A DNA stretch of 8,326 nucleotides from Cyclobacteriaceae bacterium (GTDB taxonomy: Bacteria; Bacteroidota; Bacteroidia; Cytophagales; Cyclobacteriaceae), in the NCBI GenBank assembly GCA_028279155.1, contig JANQST010000031.1:1-8326 (forward strand), in the 5' to 3' direction. Below, in pieces: positions 1-6,127 of this stretch. The position numbers and the translations under genes were made by a program. Under the pieces are notes generated by a model that saw nothing but the letters and a program-made list of their open reading frames with translations, was not told where the DNA came from and made no database searches. Position 1 is the stretch's first letter. Each line of letters begins with the position of its first letter.

Positions 1-972
1 GCAGTAAAAAGTGCGGATTTTATTTTGCAGGCTGTTGAAGATGCTTCAGTAACTGAAGCTCAGAAGAGAGGCTATCGTGCGATTGCATATACGATGCGAG
101 GCTACGCCTTAATCGATGTTCTGATGCTGTTGGATAGCAATGGTGTTCGGATAGATATCTCTGACCCGGACAACTTGGGGCCATGGTTGGATAGAACAGC
201 AGGATTCACAGCAATTAGACAAATGCTGGATGATGGATTTAATCAATTGACTGGTGCAGAATTTGCGTTTACACTTTCATCTGGATTTGCTGGTTTTGAT
301 ACACCTGCCACTTTTGGTCAGTTTAACAGGGCGATTGCCGCCAGGGCAGCACTTTATGATGGAGATTACAGTGGAGCACTAACCTTGTTGGGTGATTCAT
401 TCTTTTCATTGAGTGCTGCGAATCTTGCAACCGGACCTAAGAGGTTTTATGCACAAACAGAAGTGCTTAATCCCATCTTCAAAACGCCTCAGCAAAGTAC
501 AGATCAGTATGTTGTGCACAATAGAATGGTCAATGATATCAGACCGACAGATACTCGAATTTCTAAATTCAGAGTTAGAGACACTGCTTCTCCAAGAGAC
601 GGTTTAAATGGAACACATGAGATTGCTTTGTACGCAACTGCAACTGATGCTATTGATCATATCAGAAATGAAGAATTGATTCTTATTTATGCTGAAGCAA
701 ACATCAATGCTGGCACTCCTGATTTTCAGGCAGCAGAAGATGCACTTAATATTTTGAATGGAGCCTATGGCCTTGCAAATTATGCCGGTGCACAGAACGT
801 TGCAGAGTTGACAGATGAATTGATTTATCATCGTACATACTCATTATGGGCTGAAGGACACGCAATGTTTGATCTTAGAAGGAATGGACGTTTGAATTCT
901 ACTGTTCTACCACTTGATAGAGCTGGAGACCTCGTTCACACACACTTCCCAATTCCTCCATTTGATCAATAA
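1..972 (+). CDS. RagB/SusD family nutrient-uptake outer membrane lipoprotein, C-terminal part
   Basis: The frame is open from base 1, so the start and the lipoprotein signal lie upstream; 323 residues are visible, while family members are usually about 450-550 long. SusD-like proteins are surface lipoproteins that cap a SusC-type TonB-dependent transporter and hand it glycans, peptides or other nutrients. Visible family marks are the helical repeat segment near residues 105-130, the conserved helix EELILIYAEANINAG (about 224-238), the late-SusD motif WAEGHAMFDLRRNGRL (about 283-298), and the closing FPIP segment just before the C-terminus. The partner SusC gene is expected immediately upstream, outside the window. 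A strong terminator follows 20 bases after the stop, and no same-strand gene follows, so this is the last gene of its unit and no degradative enzyme reveals the substrate. The family call is firm; the substrate is unknown. Confidence 0.93.
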   Translation, partial: AVKSADFILQAVEDASVTEAQKRGYRAIAYTMRGYALIDVLMLLDSNGVRIDISDPDNLGPWLDRTAGFTAIRQMLDDGFNQLTGAEFAFTLSSGFAGFDTPATFGQFNRAIAARAALYDGDYSGALTLLGDSFFSLSAANLATGPKRFYAQTEVLNPIFKTPQQSTDQYVVHNRMVNDIRPTDTRISKFRVRDTASPRDGLNGTHEIALYATATDAIDHIRNEELILIYAEANINAGTPDFQAAEDALNILNGAYGLANYAGAQNVAELTDELIYHRTYSLWAEGHAMFDLRRNGRLNSTVLPLDRAGDLVHTHFPIPPFDQ

Positions 973-992
973 GATCGTTAATTAAAATTGAT

Positions 993-1022
993 AAAAAGAG
1001 GATACCTAGGTATCCTCTTTTT
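993..1022. terminator. Bidirectional intrinsic terminator shared by susD-like and VOC genes
   Basis: This is a perfect 30-base palindrome centred between bases 1007 and 1008, with arms AAAAAGAGGATACCT and its exact complement. It gives about 13 stem pairs around a CTAG loop. Each strand has a GC-containing stem core followed by a run of T: plus-strand T run 1018-1024, and the matching A run 993-997 for the minus strand. It lies between convergent genes and fits termination in both directions. The minus-strand gene's stop codon (1006-1008) lies at the centre of the hairpin. Confidence 0.9.
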
Positions 1023-1506
1023 TTATTTCATCAGTTAAACCCTGTAGATCAAGAGGACGAGTATACATATTGATTGAACCCTCAGCGTTTTTTGGCCACT
1101 CCTCTTTCGGTCGATCCCAGTACAATTCAATGCCGTTTTGGTCAGGATCATTCAGATAAATTGCTTCTGAGACACCATGATCAGATGCTCCTGATATTGG
1201 GTATTTAGCACTTTGAAGTCTGGTAAGAACAATTGCCAGATCTTTGCGAGTTGGAAGAAGAATAGCAGTGTGAAATAGACCTGTGGAGTTCTTTGGTGGC
1301 GGAGGACCATCTTTACTCATCCAGGTATTTAGTCCTATATGATGATGATAACCACCAGCAGAAATGAATGCAGCGTCTGTTCCATATGTCGTCATAAGCT
1401 CGAAACCAAGTAAACCGCAGTAGAAATCTAAGGATTGCTCGAGATTGGAAACCTTGAGATGGACATGCCCTATGCTCGTTCCTGCAGGAATTTTGTATCC
1501 TTCCAT
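1006..1506 (-). CDS. VOC family protein (glyoxalase / extradiol dioxygenase fold, CatE-like)
   Basis: This 166-residue protein has two paired beta-alpha-beta-beta-beta modules of the vicinal oxygen chelate superfamily, which bind a divalent metal and act on aldehyde-thiol adducts, catechols or related compounds. Module 1 starts at GHVHLKVSNLEQSLDFYCGL (13-32) and holds the triple histidine YHHHIGLNTW (53-62). Module 2 starts at TGLFHTAILLPTRKDLA (75-91) and contains GASDHGVSEAIYLNDPDQNG (106-125) followed by IELYWDRP. Likely metal ligands are H16, H79 and E127 by comparison with the family. It resembles the CatE group but has one two-module domain, whereas the catechol 2,3-dioxygenases have about 280-300 residues. 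No signal peptide is visible, so it is cytoplasmic. Its ATG lies 3 bases after the pirin stop, so the two genes are probably one transcript. The last codons overlap the terminator. The fold is firm; the substrate is unknown. Confidence 0.92.
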   Translation of the reverse strand: MEGYKIPAGTSIGHVHLKVSNLEQSLDFYCGLLGFELMTTYGTDAAFISAGGYHHHIGLNTWMSKDGPPPPKNSTGLFHTAILLPTRKDLAIVLTRLQSAKYPISGASDHGVSEAIYLNDPDQNGIELYWDRPKEEWPKNAEGSINMYTRPLDLQGLTDEIKKEDT

Positions 1507-1509
1507 GTT

Positions 1510-2220
1510 TTATTTAGTTCTTGGGACATCAATCAAAAGAATACTAGCATTGGTATTGGCCAAAATCTCAAAATTTTGTACTTCTGTTATTCCAATCGCA
1601 TCTCTTTTGGTGAGTTTATTATCACCAATTGATACACTTCCCTCTAAGACAAAAAGATAGGTCCCATTCTTTTCTTTTTTTACATCATATAGGATCGAAG
1701 TGTTCTTTTCAAGATCAGCCATTGAAACCCAGGCATCCTGATTGATCCATAGCGAATTTTGATTATCAGGAGCTACAACTGTTTGAATTTTGTTTGAACG
1801 ATCCGAGGAACTAAATGAACGTTGATCATATCTCGGTTCTATATTCATTTCCTTTGGCATAATCCAGATTTGGAGGAAGTTTACTTCATCTTCTCTACTG
1901 TGGTTGTACTCAGAATGAGTTATTCCTGAGCCTGCACTCATAATCTGAACTTCCCCTGTGTGGATAGCTTTTTCTGTTCCGGTACTATCTCGATGAGCGA
2001 GTGCTCCTTGAAGCGGTATCGAAATGATTTCCATGTTGTCGTGGGGGTGAGTTGGAAAACCTGCTCCACCGGCAACTTTATCGTCATTTAAGACCCGTAG
2101 CAGGCCAAATTGCATACGCTCAGGATTATAATAATGACCAAAGCTGAATGAGTGATAACTATTCAACCATCCGAAGTTAACGTGCCCTCTGGTATTTGCT
2201 TTATGCACAATTGATTCCAT
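1510..2220 (-). CDS. Pirin family protein (YhhW-like bicupin, putative quercetin 2,3-dioxygenase)
   Basis: This 236-residue cytoplasmic bicupin has almost exactly the length of Escherichia coli YhhW (about 231). The N-terminal cupin holds the metal set in FPTHPHDNMEIISIPLQG (H58, H60) and SAGSGITHSEYN (H102, E104), matching the 3-His/1-Glu site of pirins. The opening segment FGWLNSYHSFSFGHYYNP (16-33) is also typical. The C-terminal cupin (about 150-232, with GTYLFVLEGSVSIGD) lacks an obvious metal set, as is normal for the family. Bacterial pirins of this type cleave quercetin in vitro or act as redox-responsive partners; the natural substrate is usually unknown. It is the first gene of a two-gene unit with the VOC protein. 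Upstream are two palindromes (2248-2271) and a terminator that separates it from the preceding minus-strand gene. No Shine-Dalgarno sequence is visible before the ATG. Confidence 0.94.
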   Translation of the reverse strand: MESIVHKANTRGHVNFGWLNSYHSFSFGHYYNPERMQFGLLRVLNDDKVAGGAGFPTHPHDNMEIISIPLQGALAHRDSTGTEKAIHTGEVQIMSAGSGITHSEYNHSREDEVNFLQIWIMPKEMNIEPRYDQRSFSSSDRSNKIQTVVAPDNQNSLWINQDAWVSMADLEKNTSILYDVKKEKNGTYLFVLEGSVSIGDNKLTKRDAIGITEVQNFEILANTNASILLIDVPRTK

Positions 2221-2247
2221 AACTCATGTTTTTCTAATATACGTAAG

Positions 2248-2271
2248 TACATTAAATGTAGTTACATGTAA
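2248..2271. promoter_or_regulatory. Two adjacent palindromes upstream of pirin, possible operator
   Basis: TACATTAAATGTA (2248-2260) is a perfect 13-base palindrome with a central A, and TTACATGTAA (2262-2271) is a perfect 10-base palindrome one base further on. TACGTA (2240-2245) is a third small one. They lie 28-51 bases before the pirin start, where a repressor or activator site would be expected. On the minus strand, TACATTTA (2260-2253) also resembles the Bacteroidota -7 element TAnnTTTG. A TTTG at 2279-2276 could be the -33 element, but the 15-base gap is shorter than usual. AT-rich palindromes can arise by chance, so this remains a candidate. Confidence 0.3.
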
Positions 2272-2282
2272 TTATCAAAATA

Positions 2283-2310
2283 AAAACTGCTTCAATTTGG
2301 AAGCAGTTTT
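2283..2310 (-). terminator. Intrinsic terminator after the small PLDc_N-like gene
   Basis: The sequence has an 11-base-pair perfect stem (2283-2293 with 2300-2310) and a six-base loop. Read on the minus strand it is GAAGCAGTTTT-terminated and followed by TTTTTATTTT, a good U tract. It begins 7 bases after the stop of the small gene at 2317. It is the first strong terminator met on the minus strand after 6930, so it may end a transcript that includes the upstream amidohydrolase and barrel genes. The flanking A/T runs might also give weak function on the plus strand. Confidence 0.85.
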
Positions 2311-2316
2311 CAAATG

Positions 2317-2487
2317 CTATTTCTTCTTCATTAAATAATAGACGATAGCTGTGATAATGCTGAATAACAGCGCAAGTATGGTCCAAAGGAGTTTAGATCC
2401 TGTGCTCATCTTTTGTTTGGTCCAAACATCATAGATGACCCAAATCGCACATAGTATTACAACAATGTAAAGAATAGTGTTTAACAT
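2317..2487 (-). CDS. Small two-helix membrane protein, PLDc_N-like (56 aa)
   Basis: A short open frame from ATG (2487-2485) to TAG (2319-2317) encodes 56 residues beginning MLNTILYIVVILCAIWVIYD. It has two hydrophobic helices, about residues 4-19 and 34-52. They are joined by a short polar loop (VWTKQKMSTGSK) and end in a basic tail MKKK, suggesting a small inner-membrane hairpin. The pattern IWVIYDVW, then a basic loop, then KLLWTILALL and a tyrosine-rich second helix resembles the PLDc_N domain, the membrane anchor of cardiolipin synthases that also occurs as stand-alone small proteins in Bacteroidota. The proline and glycine usual in the second helix of PLDc_N are missing, so the family call is moderate. 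A clean terminator 7 bases downstream and 61 bases of spacing from the amidohydrolase stop support a real gene. The function is unknown. Confidence 0.8.
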   Translation of the reverse strand: MLNTILYIVVILCAIWVIYDVWTKQKMSTGSKLLWTILALLFSIITAIVYYLMKKK

Positions 2488-2548
2488 GAGTGGTTAGGTT
2501 TTGTGAACTTACAATATCACCCATTTCTAGGTATTCAGCAAATGGTAC

Positions 2549-3892
2549 TTAACGTCCGTAGAATGCTCGAATGTATTCTAGAACATTTGTAATTTCTGTC
2601 GAAGACATCCACTGACCATTTTTTATAACTCCTTCCAGGTCCTTGGTACCTTCAATGTTGGTCAAAGGATTGCTTTCAAGTAGAATCAAATCTGCATTGG
2701 ACCCGACTGCAATTGTACCAGCATTCTCATCCCTTAAAAATTGTCCTGGATATTGAGTTGCAGTTTTTAATACTTCATAATTACTGATTCCAGCTTCTGC
2801 GTATGATTTGAGTTCTTCATGGACAGAAGTTCCCGGAAGCACGTATCGAATACCGGTATCTGTACCACATAGCAGTTTGCCCCCAGCTTGCTGAATACGA
2901 TAGGTAAGACTTTGATTTTGAAGATAAATGGAATTGGAACCAAGCAAATGACTTTCTGTTTGCTCAAAAAATGAGTGACCATCTGGAGATACATACCAGT
3001 ACCAGCTTGTCTTGTAACTCTCCGTTAAACTACGAATCCTGTTAATTACTGTCAACGTGGGTCCTATCATAACATTGCTTGAAGCCGTAAGTTGAAGAAG
3101 TTCGCTCTCCGGGTGAGAGGAGGATCTATATTGACCGAGGTGCTCGATAGAGTACTGACCCTGAGAAATTGCATCGAAGAGGTCTACTCCTGATGGTACA
3201 TGACCAATTGGCGGAATATCGTTTTGCCAGGCATAATCCAGTAGAAACTTGTGTTGATTGGCTTGAATGGAAGAGTAGACCTTGATGAAGTCGTAGTCTT
3301 TTGATTTATACTGATCTATTTTTTCTTTGATTTCTTCAGTTGTGGTTGTATTTACGGCACCTGGCCATGAAGAATTGGTGCCATCAAACCCAGCGCTTGC
3401 CACATAAACGTTGGGACCGACCAATTGATTTGAGTTAATGCTGTCTCGCATTTCTACATGGAAATCGAATCCCCACAGGATCCGTATTGTTGTAACTCCT
3501 TGAGCCAGAAAAAGAAAGAGATCGTATTTTAAGTCCTTACCCGGAATCACATGTGTATGCATATCTGCCAAGCCCGGCATCAGGTATTTATCAGCCCCAT
3601 CGATGACTACATAGCCATCCAAGCTGCCTCCAGTGACCTCAATTCTTTCAATTTCACCTCCGGAAATAAACACATCCATCCCTGGATGTGATGACTCAGT
3701 CAACATTGTTATCAGATTAGTATTTGTAACAACGAGGTTGGTTGGAGTCGGATTTTTGAAAAATTCAGTAAGTGAATCTCTTGCAGTTTCAAAAGGAATT
3801 TCACTTTTGGGTGGAATGCTATCTAATGCTACATCATCTTTCGAGCAAGAAATGAGGATTATTATAAATATGCTTAAAGTTATCCTGTACAT
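2549..3892 (-). CDS. Amidohydrolase family lipoprotein (imidazolonepropionase / Xaa-Pro dipeptidase-like)
   Basis: This is a metal-dependent hydrolase of the amidohydrolase superfamily (M38-like group), which cleaves C-N bonds such as cyclic amides or dipeptides. I chose the ATG at 3892 because it gives a compact lipoprotein signal, MYRITLSIFIIILISC, with the lipid-bearing Cys at residue 16 followed by SKDD. A longer frame reaches an ATG at 3949 but puts 19 polar residues before the signal. From the chosen start the protein has 447 residues. The active-site set is complete: PGLADMHTHVIP (H112, H114), the likely carboxylated lysine in DFIKVYSS (K204), IGHVP (H231), SIEHLG (H251) and CGTDTG (D345). 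The C-terminal composite-domain signature GTIAVGSNADLILLESNPLT is also present. It is expected to be membrane-anchored facing the periplasm or surface. It follows the barrel gene by 114 bases without a clear terminator. The superfamily is firm; the substrate is open. Confidence 0.92.
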   Translation of the reverse strand: MYRITLSIFIIILISCSKDDVALDSIPPKSEIPFETARDSLTEFFKNPTPTNLVVTNTNLITMLTESSHPGMDVFISGGEIERIEVTGGSLDGYVVIDGADKYLMPGLADMHTHVIPGKDLKYDLFLFLAQGVTTIRILWGFDFHVEMRDSINSNQLVGPNVYVASAGFDGTNSSWPGAVNTTTTEEIKEKIDQYKSKDYDFIKVYSSIQANQHKFLLDYAWQNDIPPIGHVPSGVDLFDAISQGQYSIEHLGQYRSSSHPESELLQLTASSNVMIGPTLTVINRIRSLTESYKTSWYWYVSPDGHSFFEQTESHLLGSNSIYLQNQSLTYRIQQAGGKLLCGTDTGIRYVLPGTSVHEELKSYAEAGISNYEVLKTATQYPGQFLRDENAGTIAVGSNADLILLESNPLTNIEGTKDLEGVIKNGQWMSSTEITNVLEYIRAFYGR

Positions 3893-4006
3893 CTTTTGAT
3901 AGGTTAATTGAATATCCATCATACAAATGCCATTCTCATTGAAAACCACTACGAAATGCAGGGAATGATATTGAGTTTGCAGTAATTAACATCAGTATAA
4001 GAGGAT

Positions 4007-6127
4007 TTAGAACTTAAACCTCATCATCATCTTGATTTCAGAAGCTGTATCTCCCTGAGCTTGTTCAAGTGAAGATCCTACAGTAGGTTTAGCTGATACA
4101 TTCTTGAATTCAGTTCTCGAATATCGCATCCAAAGAGAAGTGTTCTTCAAAGGATCATATCGAAACATAACATAATTTCGAATTCCGGTTCCAATATATG
4201 CTGGTATAGAGAAAGCATAGAGAACATCATTCTCATATACGTACTGCGCGTTGTTAAAATTATCTGCATCAAACAATGCCATACGAGTATGAAATTTAAG
4301 CTTCCAGATTCTGAAATTCACATCTTGAACAATTGCTATTCCCTTAGTAAAATTATCAGCCTCGGTCACAGTGCTACTCTGAACTTTGGTTTTTAGGTCA
4401 AGCCATGATTGTAATTGATAGTGAATATTGAAGATATAGTTCTTTTTCAGCTGCTCTTGAAGTGTATTGATGTTTTCATTTGGTACGGAGATCTGTCTGC
4501 TTTGCTGTCGCATTTGAGCATACAATGAAACCTTCCTACTTGGACTATAGGTATACCTAAGTAGATATTCATATCCATCAGATGGAGCTTCTGCCCTAAA
4601 TTTTAACCATGGAAAAGCAAACTTGTCATAATAAATATTCATCTTATGTCTGCTGCTTGGTTTTATCTGTATCCCCCAATATGTTCCGTTTTCATTGATT
4701 GTTCTAGAATTCTCAGAAAAAGCATTCCCATAAAAGGAGTGAAAGTCTCTATCATATTGCCGAAGTAAGAATGCCATATCTATGATAGGAGACAGACTTG
4801 CAACAAATCCACCAACTGTCCCTATTCCACCGGATTTGGAGCGTGCACCTTCAGCAAAAAAGGAAAAATTTTGCCAGGAATAGCTGGCATGAGATGAGAC
4901 AATGTAGTTATGATCTCCTTGGAATTCAAATTGGTTATAGTTGTTAGGTCTTTTTTGTAGGTGAACGCTGTAGTTGGTATTGAGACCAGACAAACCAATT
5001 GTGAGCCTTCGATTTGGTTTGAACTCCACCAAAGCACCGATCGATTCTTCTTCCACTTGGTCCTTAATTCCGAGCTCACGATCTGTTCTATGAAAGCCAG
5101 TATTTTGAATAGATCTTACAAATTCTTCCTCGTCAAGGTCAATTGGATTGTTCGTTAAATTACCCATCTGAATATTTCCGTCCTGATGTTGCTTTGAATA
5201 AAAAGTAGTGATTTCGAAATCACCTACAGATTTGGAAAGTCCAAAACCCCTGAAGAAACCAGATTCTAAGACTGATGTATATGGTCTTAATCCTAATGTA
5301 TTTCGTTTAACCGCATTTACGGTTTCATACCCTTTACCTGAGGTAAACCCAGCTCCAAACACCAATCCTTGACCAACTTGCATTTGATAATCTCCAAGTA
5401 TGATCTTATCAAAACCAAACTTATTTTCAAGTAATAGATGGTAGGAGTAAAAATCGAATCCACGCTGACCATTACTAAAATGAAATTCTTCACCAGCATC
5501 TTTTTCAAAGGTGAAACCAACACTAAAATCTCCTTTGTGACTTGTCCTAAATCTACCATAAATCTTATTAGGGGATCCGCGGTATCTAGCAGGAGGGACT
5601 GTGACCGTATCAATGATCAATTCATTTTCATCCCGGATTAAAAAAGTATCTAGTGGTAAAGCATCTGTATATCCGAGTTGTTCTTCCAGCCTGCGAGTGT
5701 ACCTGAGCAGAAAATAATTATTTTCCTCTGCAAGCAAACGTTGCAGAAATGGGCGTGAATCAGCTACCGATTCATGAACCGTAACAAATGATTGAATTGA
5801 CCTTATTGTTTCCAAATCAAAGTTTTCGATAGTTTGTAGCTCGTTGATTGAAAGTAGTTTTCCATTCCTTTCCGTGTGATCAAAAAAACTGTTGATTTGA
5901 TTGTTGCTTAAGAGGTATAAAGAAGAAAGCTCATCTGGAGTCGTTTTATTGAGATTGATTTTGTTCGAATAAAGAAGTAGCAGTGACTCATAAATGTCTT
6001 CATAAGAGAAATTCTCATCCTGAACCTGGAAGAGCCGCTCAGCAAATTTTTCCAAATCAATTTCATCATTCTGAGCCATCCCAAGATGGGTAATGAAACA
6101 GAATAGTATAATCAGACCGAATTTCAT
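4007..6127 (-). CDS. Outer membrane beta-barrel protein with N-terminal helix-hairpin-helix (ComEA-like) region
   Basis: This 706-residue exported protein has a signal peptide of about residues 1-18 (MKFGLIILFCFITHLGMA, then QNDE). Next come an acidic helical stretch (22-54) and a ComEA-like double helix-hairpin-helix region at about 57-115 (INLNKTTPDELSSLYLLSNN, then ERNGKLLSINELQTIENFD). The rest, from about 135, is rich in alternating hydrophobic and aromatic strands, with segments such as YRGSPNKIYGRFRTSHKGDF and GDYQMQVGQGLVFGAGF. It ends in MMMRFKF, a terminal Phe typical of outer-membrane barrels. The architecture, a periplasmic HhH followed by a large barrel, is a recurring Bacteroidota type that databases name only by the HhH. 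Glycines normally found in the two hairpins are absent here, which argues against simple DNA binding. Its ATG overlaps the TGA of the PorV-like gene by four bases, so the two are translationally coupled. I know no established function. Confidence 0.88.
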   Translation of the reverse strand: MKFGLIILFCFITHLGMAQNDEIDLEKFAERLFQVQDENFSYEDIYESLLLLYSNKINLNKTTPDELSSLYLLSNNQINSFFDHTERNGKLLSINELQTIENFDLETIRSIQSFVTVHESVADSRPFLQRLLAEENNYFLLRYTRRLEEQLGYTDALPLDTFLIRDENELIIDTVTVPPARYRGSPNKIYGRFRTSHKGDFSVGFTFEKDAGEEFHFSNGQRGFDFYSYHLLLENKFGFDKIILGDYQMQVGQGLVFGAGFTSGKGYETVNAVKRNTLGLRPYTSVLESGFFRGFGLSKSVGDFEITTFYSKQHQDGNIQMGNLTNNPIDLDEEEFVRSIQNTGFHRTDRELGIKDQVEEESIGALVEFKPNRRLTIGLSGLNTNYSVHLQKRPNNYNQFEFQGDHNYIVSSHASYSWQNFSFFAEGARSKSGGIGTVGGFVASLSPIIDMAFLLRQYDRDFHSFYGNAFSENSRTINENGTYWGIQIKPSSRHKMNIYYDKFAFPWLKFRAEAPSDGYEYLLRYTYSPSRKVSLYAQMRQQSRQISVPNENINTLQEQLKKNYIFNIHYQLQSWLDLKTKVQSSTVTEADNFTKGIAIVQDVNFRIWKLKFHTRMALFDADNFNNAQYVYENDVLYAFSIPAYIGTGIRNYVMFRYDPLKNTSLWMRYSRTEFKNVSAKPTVGSSLEQAQGDTASEIKMMMRFKF

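Noticed and set aside
25..27. TTG as a start for the SusD-like gene
   Set aside because: The frame is open back to base 1 and the encoded residues continue a helix, so the gene is truncated by the window and does not start here.
604..831. 75-residue cysteine-rich minus-strand frame inside the SusD-like gene
   Set aside because: It is a shadow of the SusD coding frame; the cysteines come from reverse-reading Ala and Thr codons and do not form a motif.
2521..2545. Short inverted repeat CCATTT/AAATGG after the amidohydrolase stop
   Set aside because: The stem is only six pairs with a 13-base loop and has no T run, so it is not a credible terminator.
3633..3899. 88-residue plus-strand frame opposite the amidohydrolase
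   Set aside because: It lies wholly antisense to a well-supported gene, and its sequence shows no recognisable domain or coding logic.
3893..4006. Terminator or promoter between the HhH barrel and amidohydrolase genes
   Set aside because: I found no stable hairpin with a T run and no good TTTG/TAnnTTTG pair in this 114-base gap.
5317..5641. Overlapping frames on both strands inside the HhH barrel gene
   Set aside because: They are embedded in a long, clearly coding frame and have no independent features.
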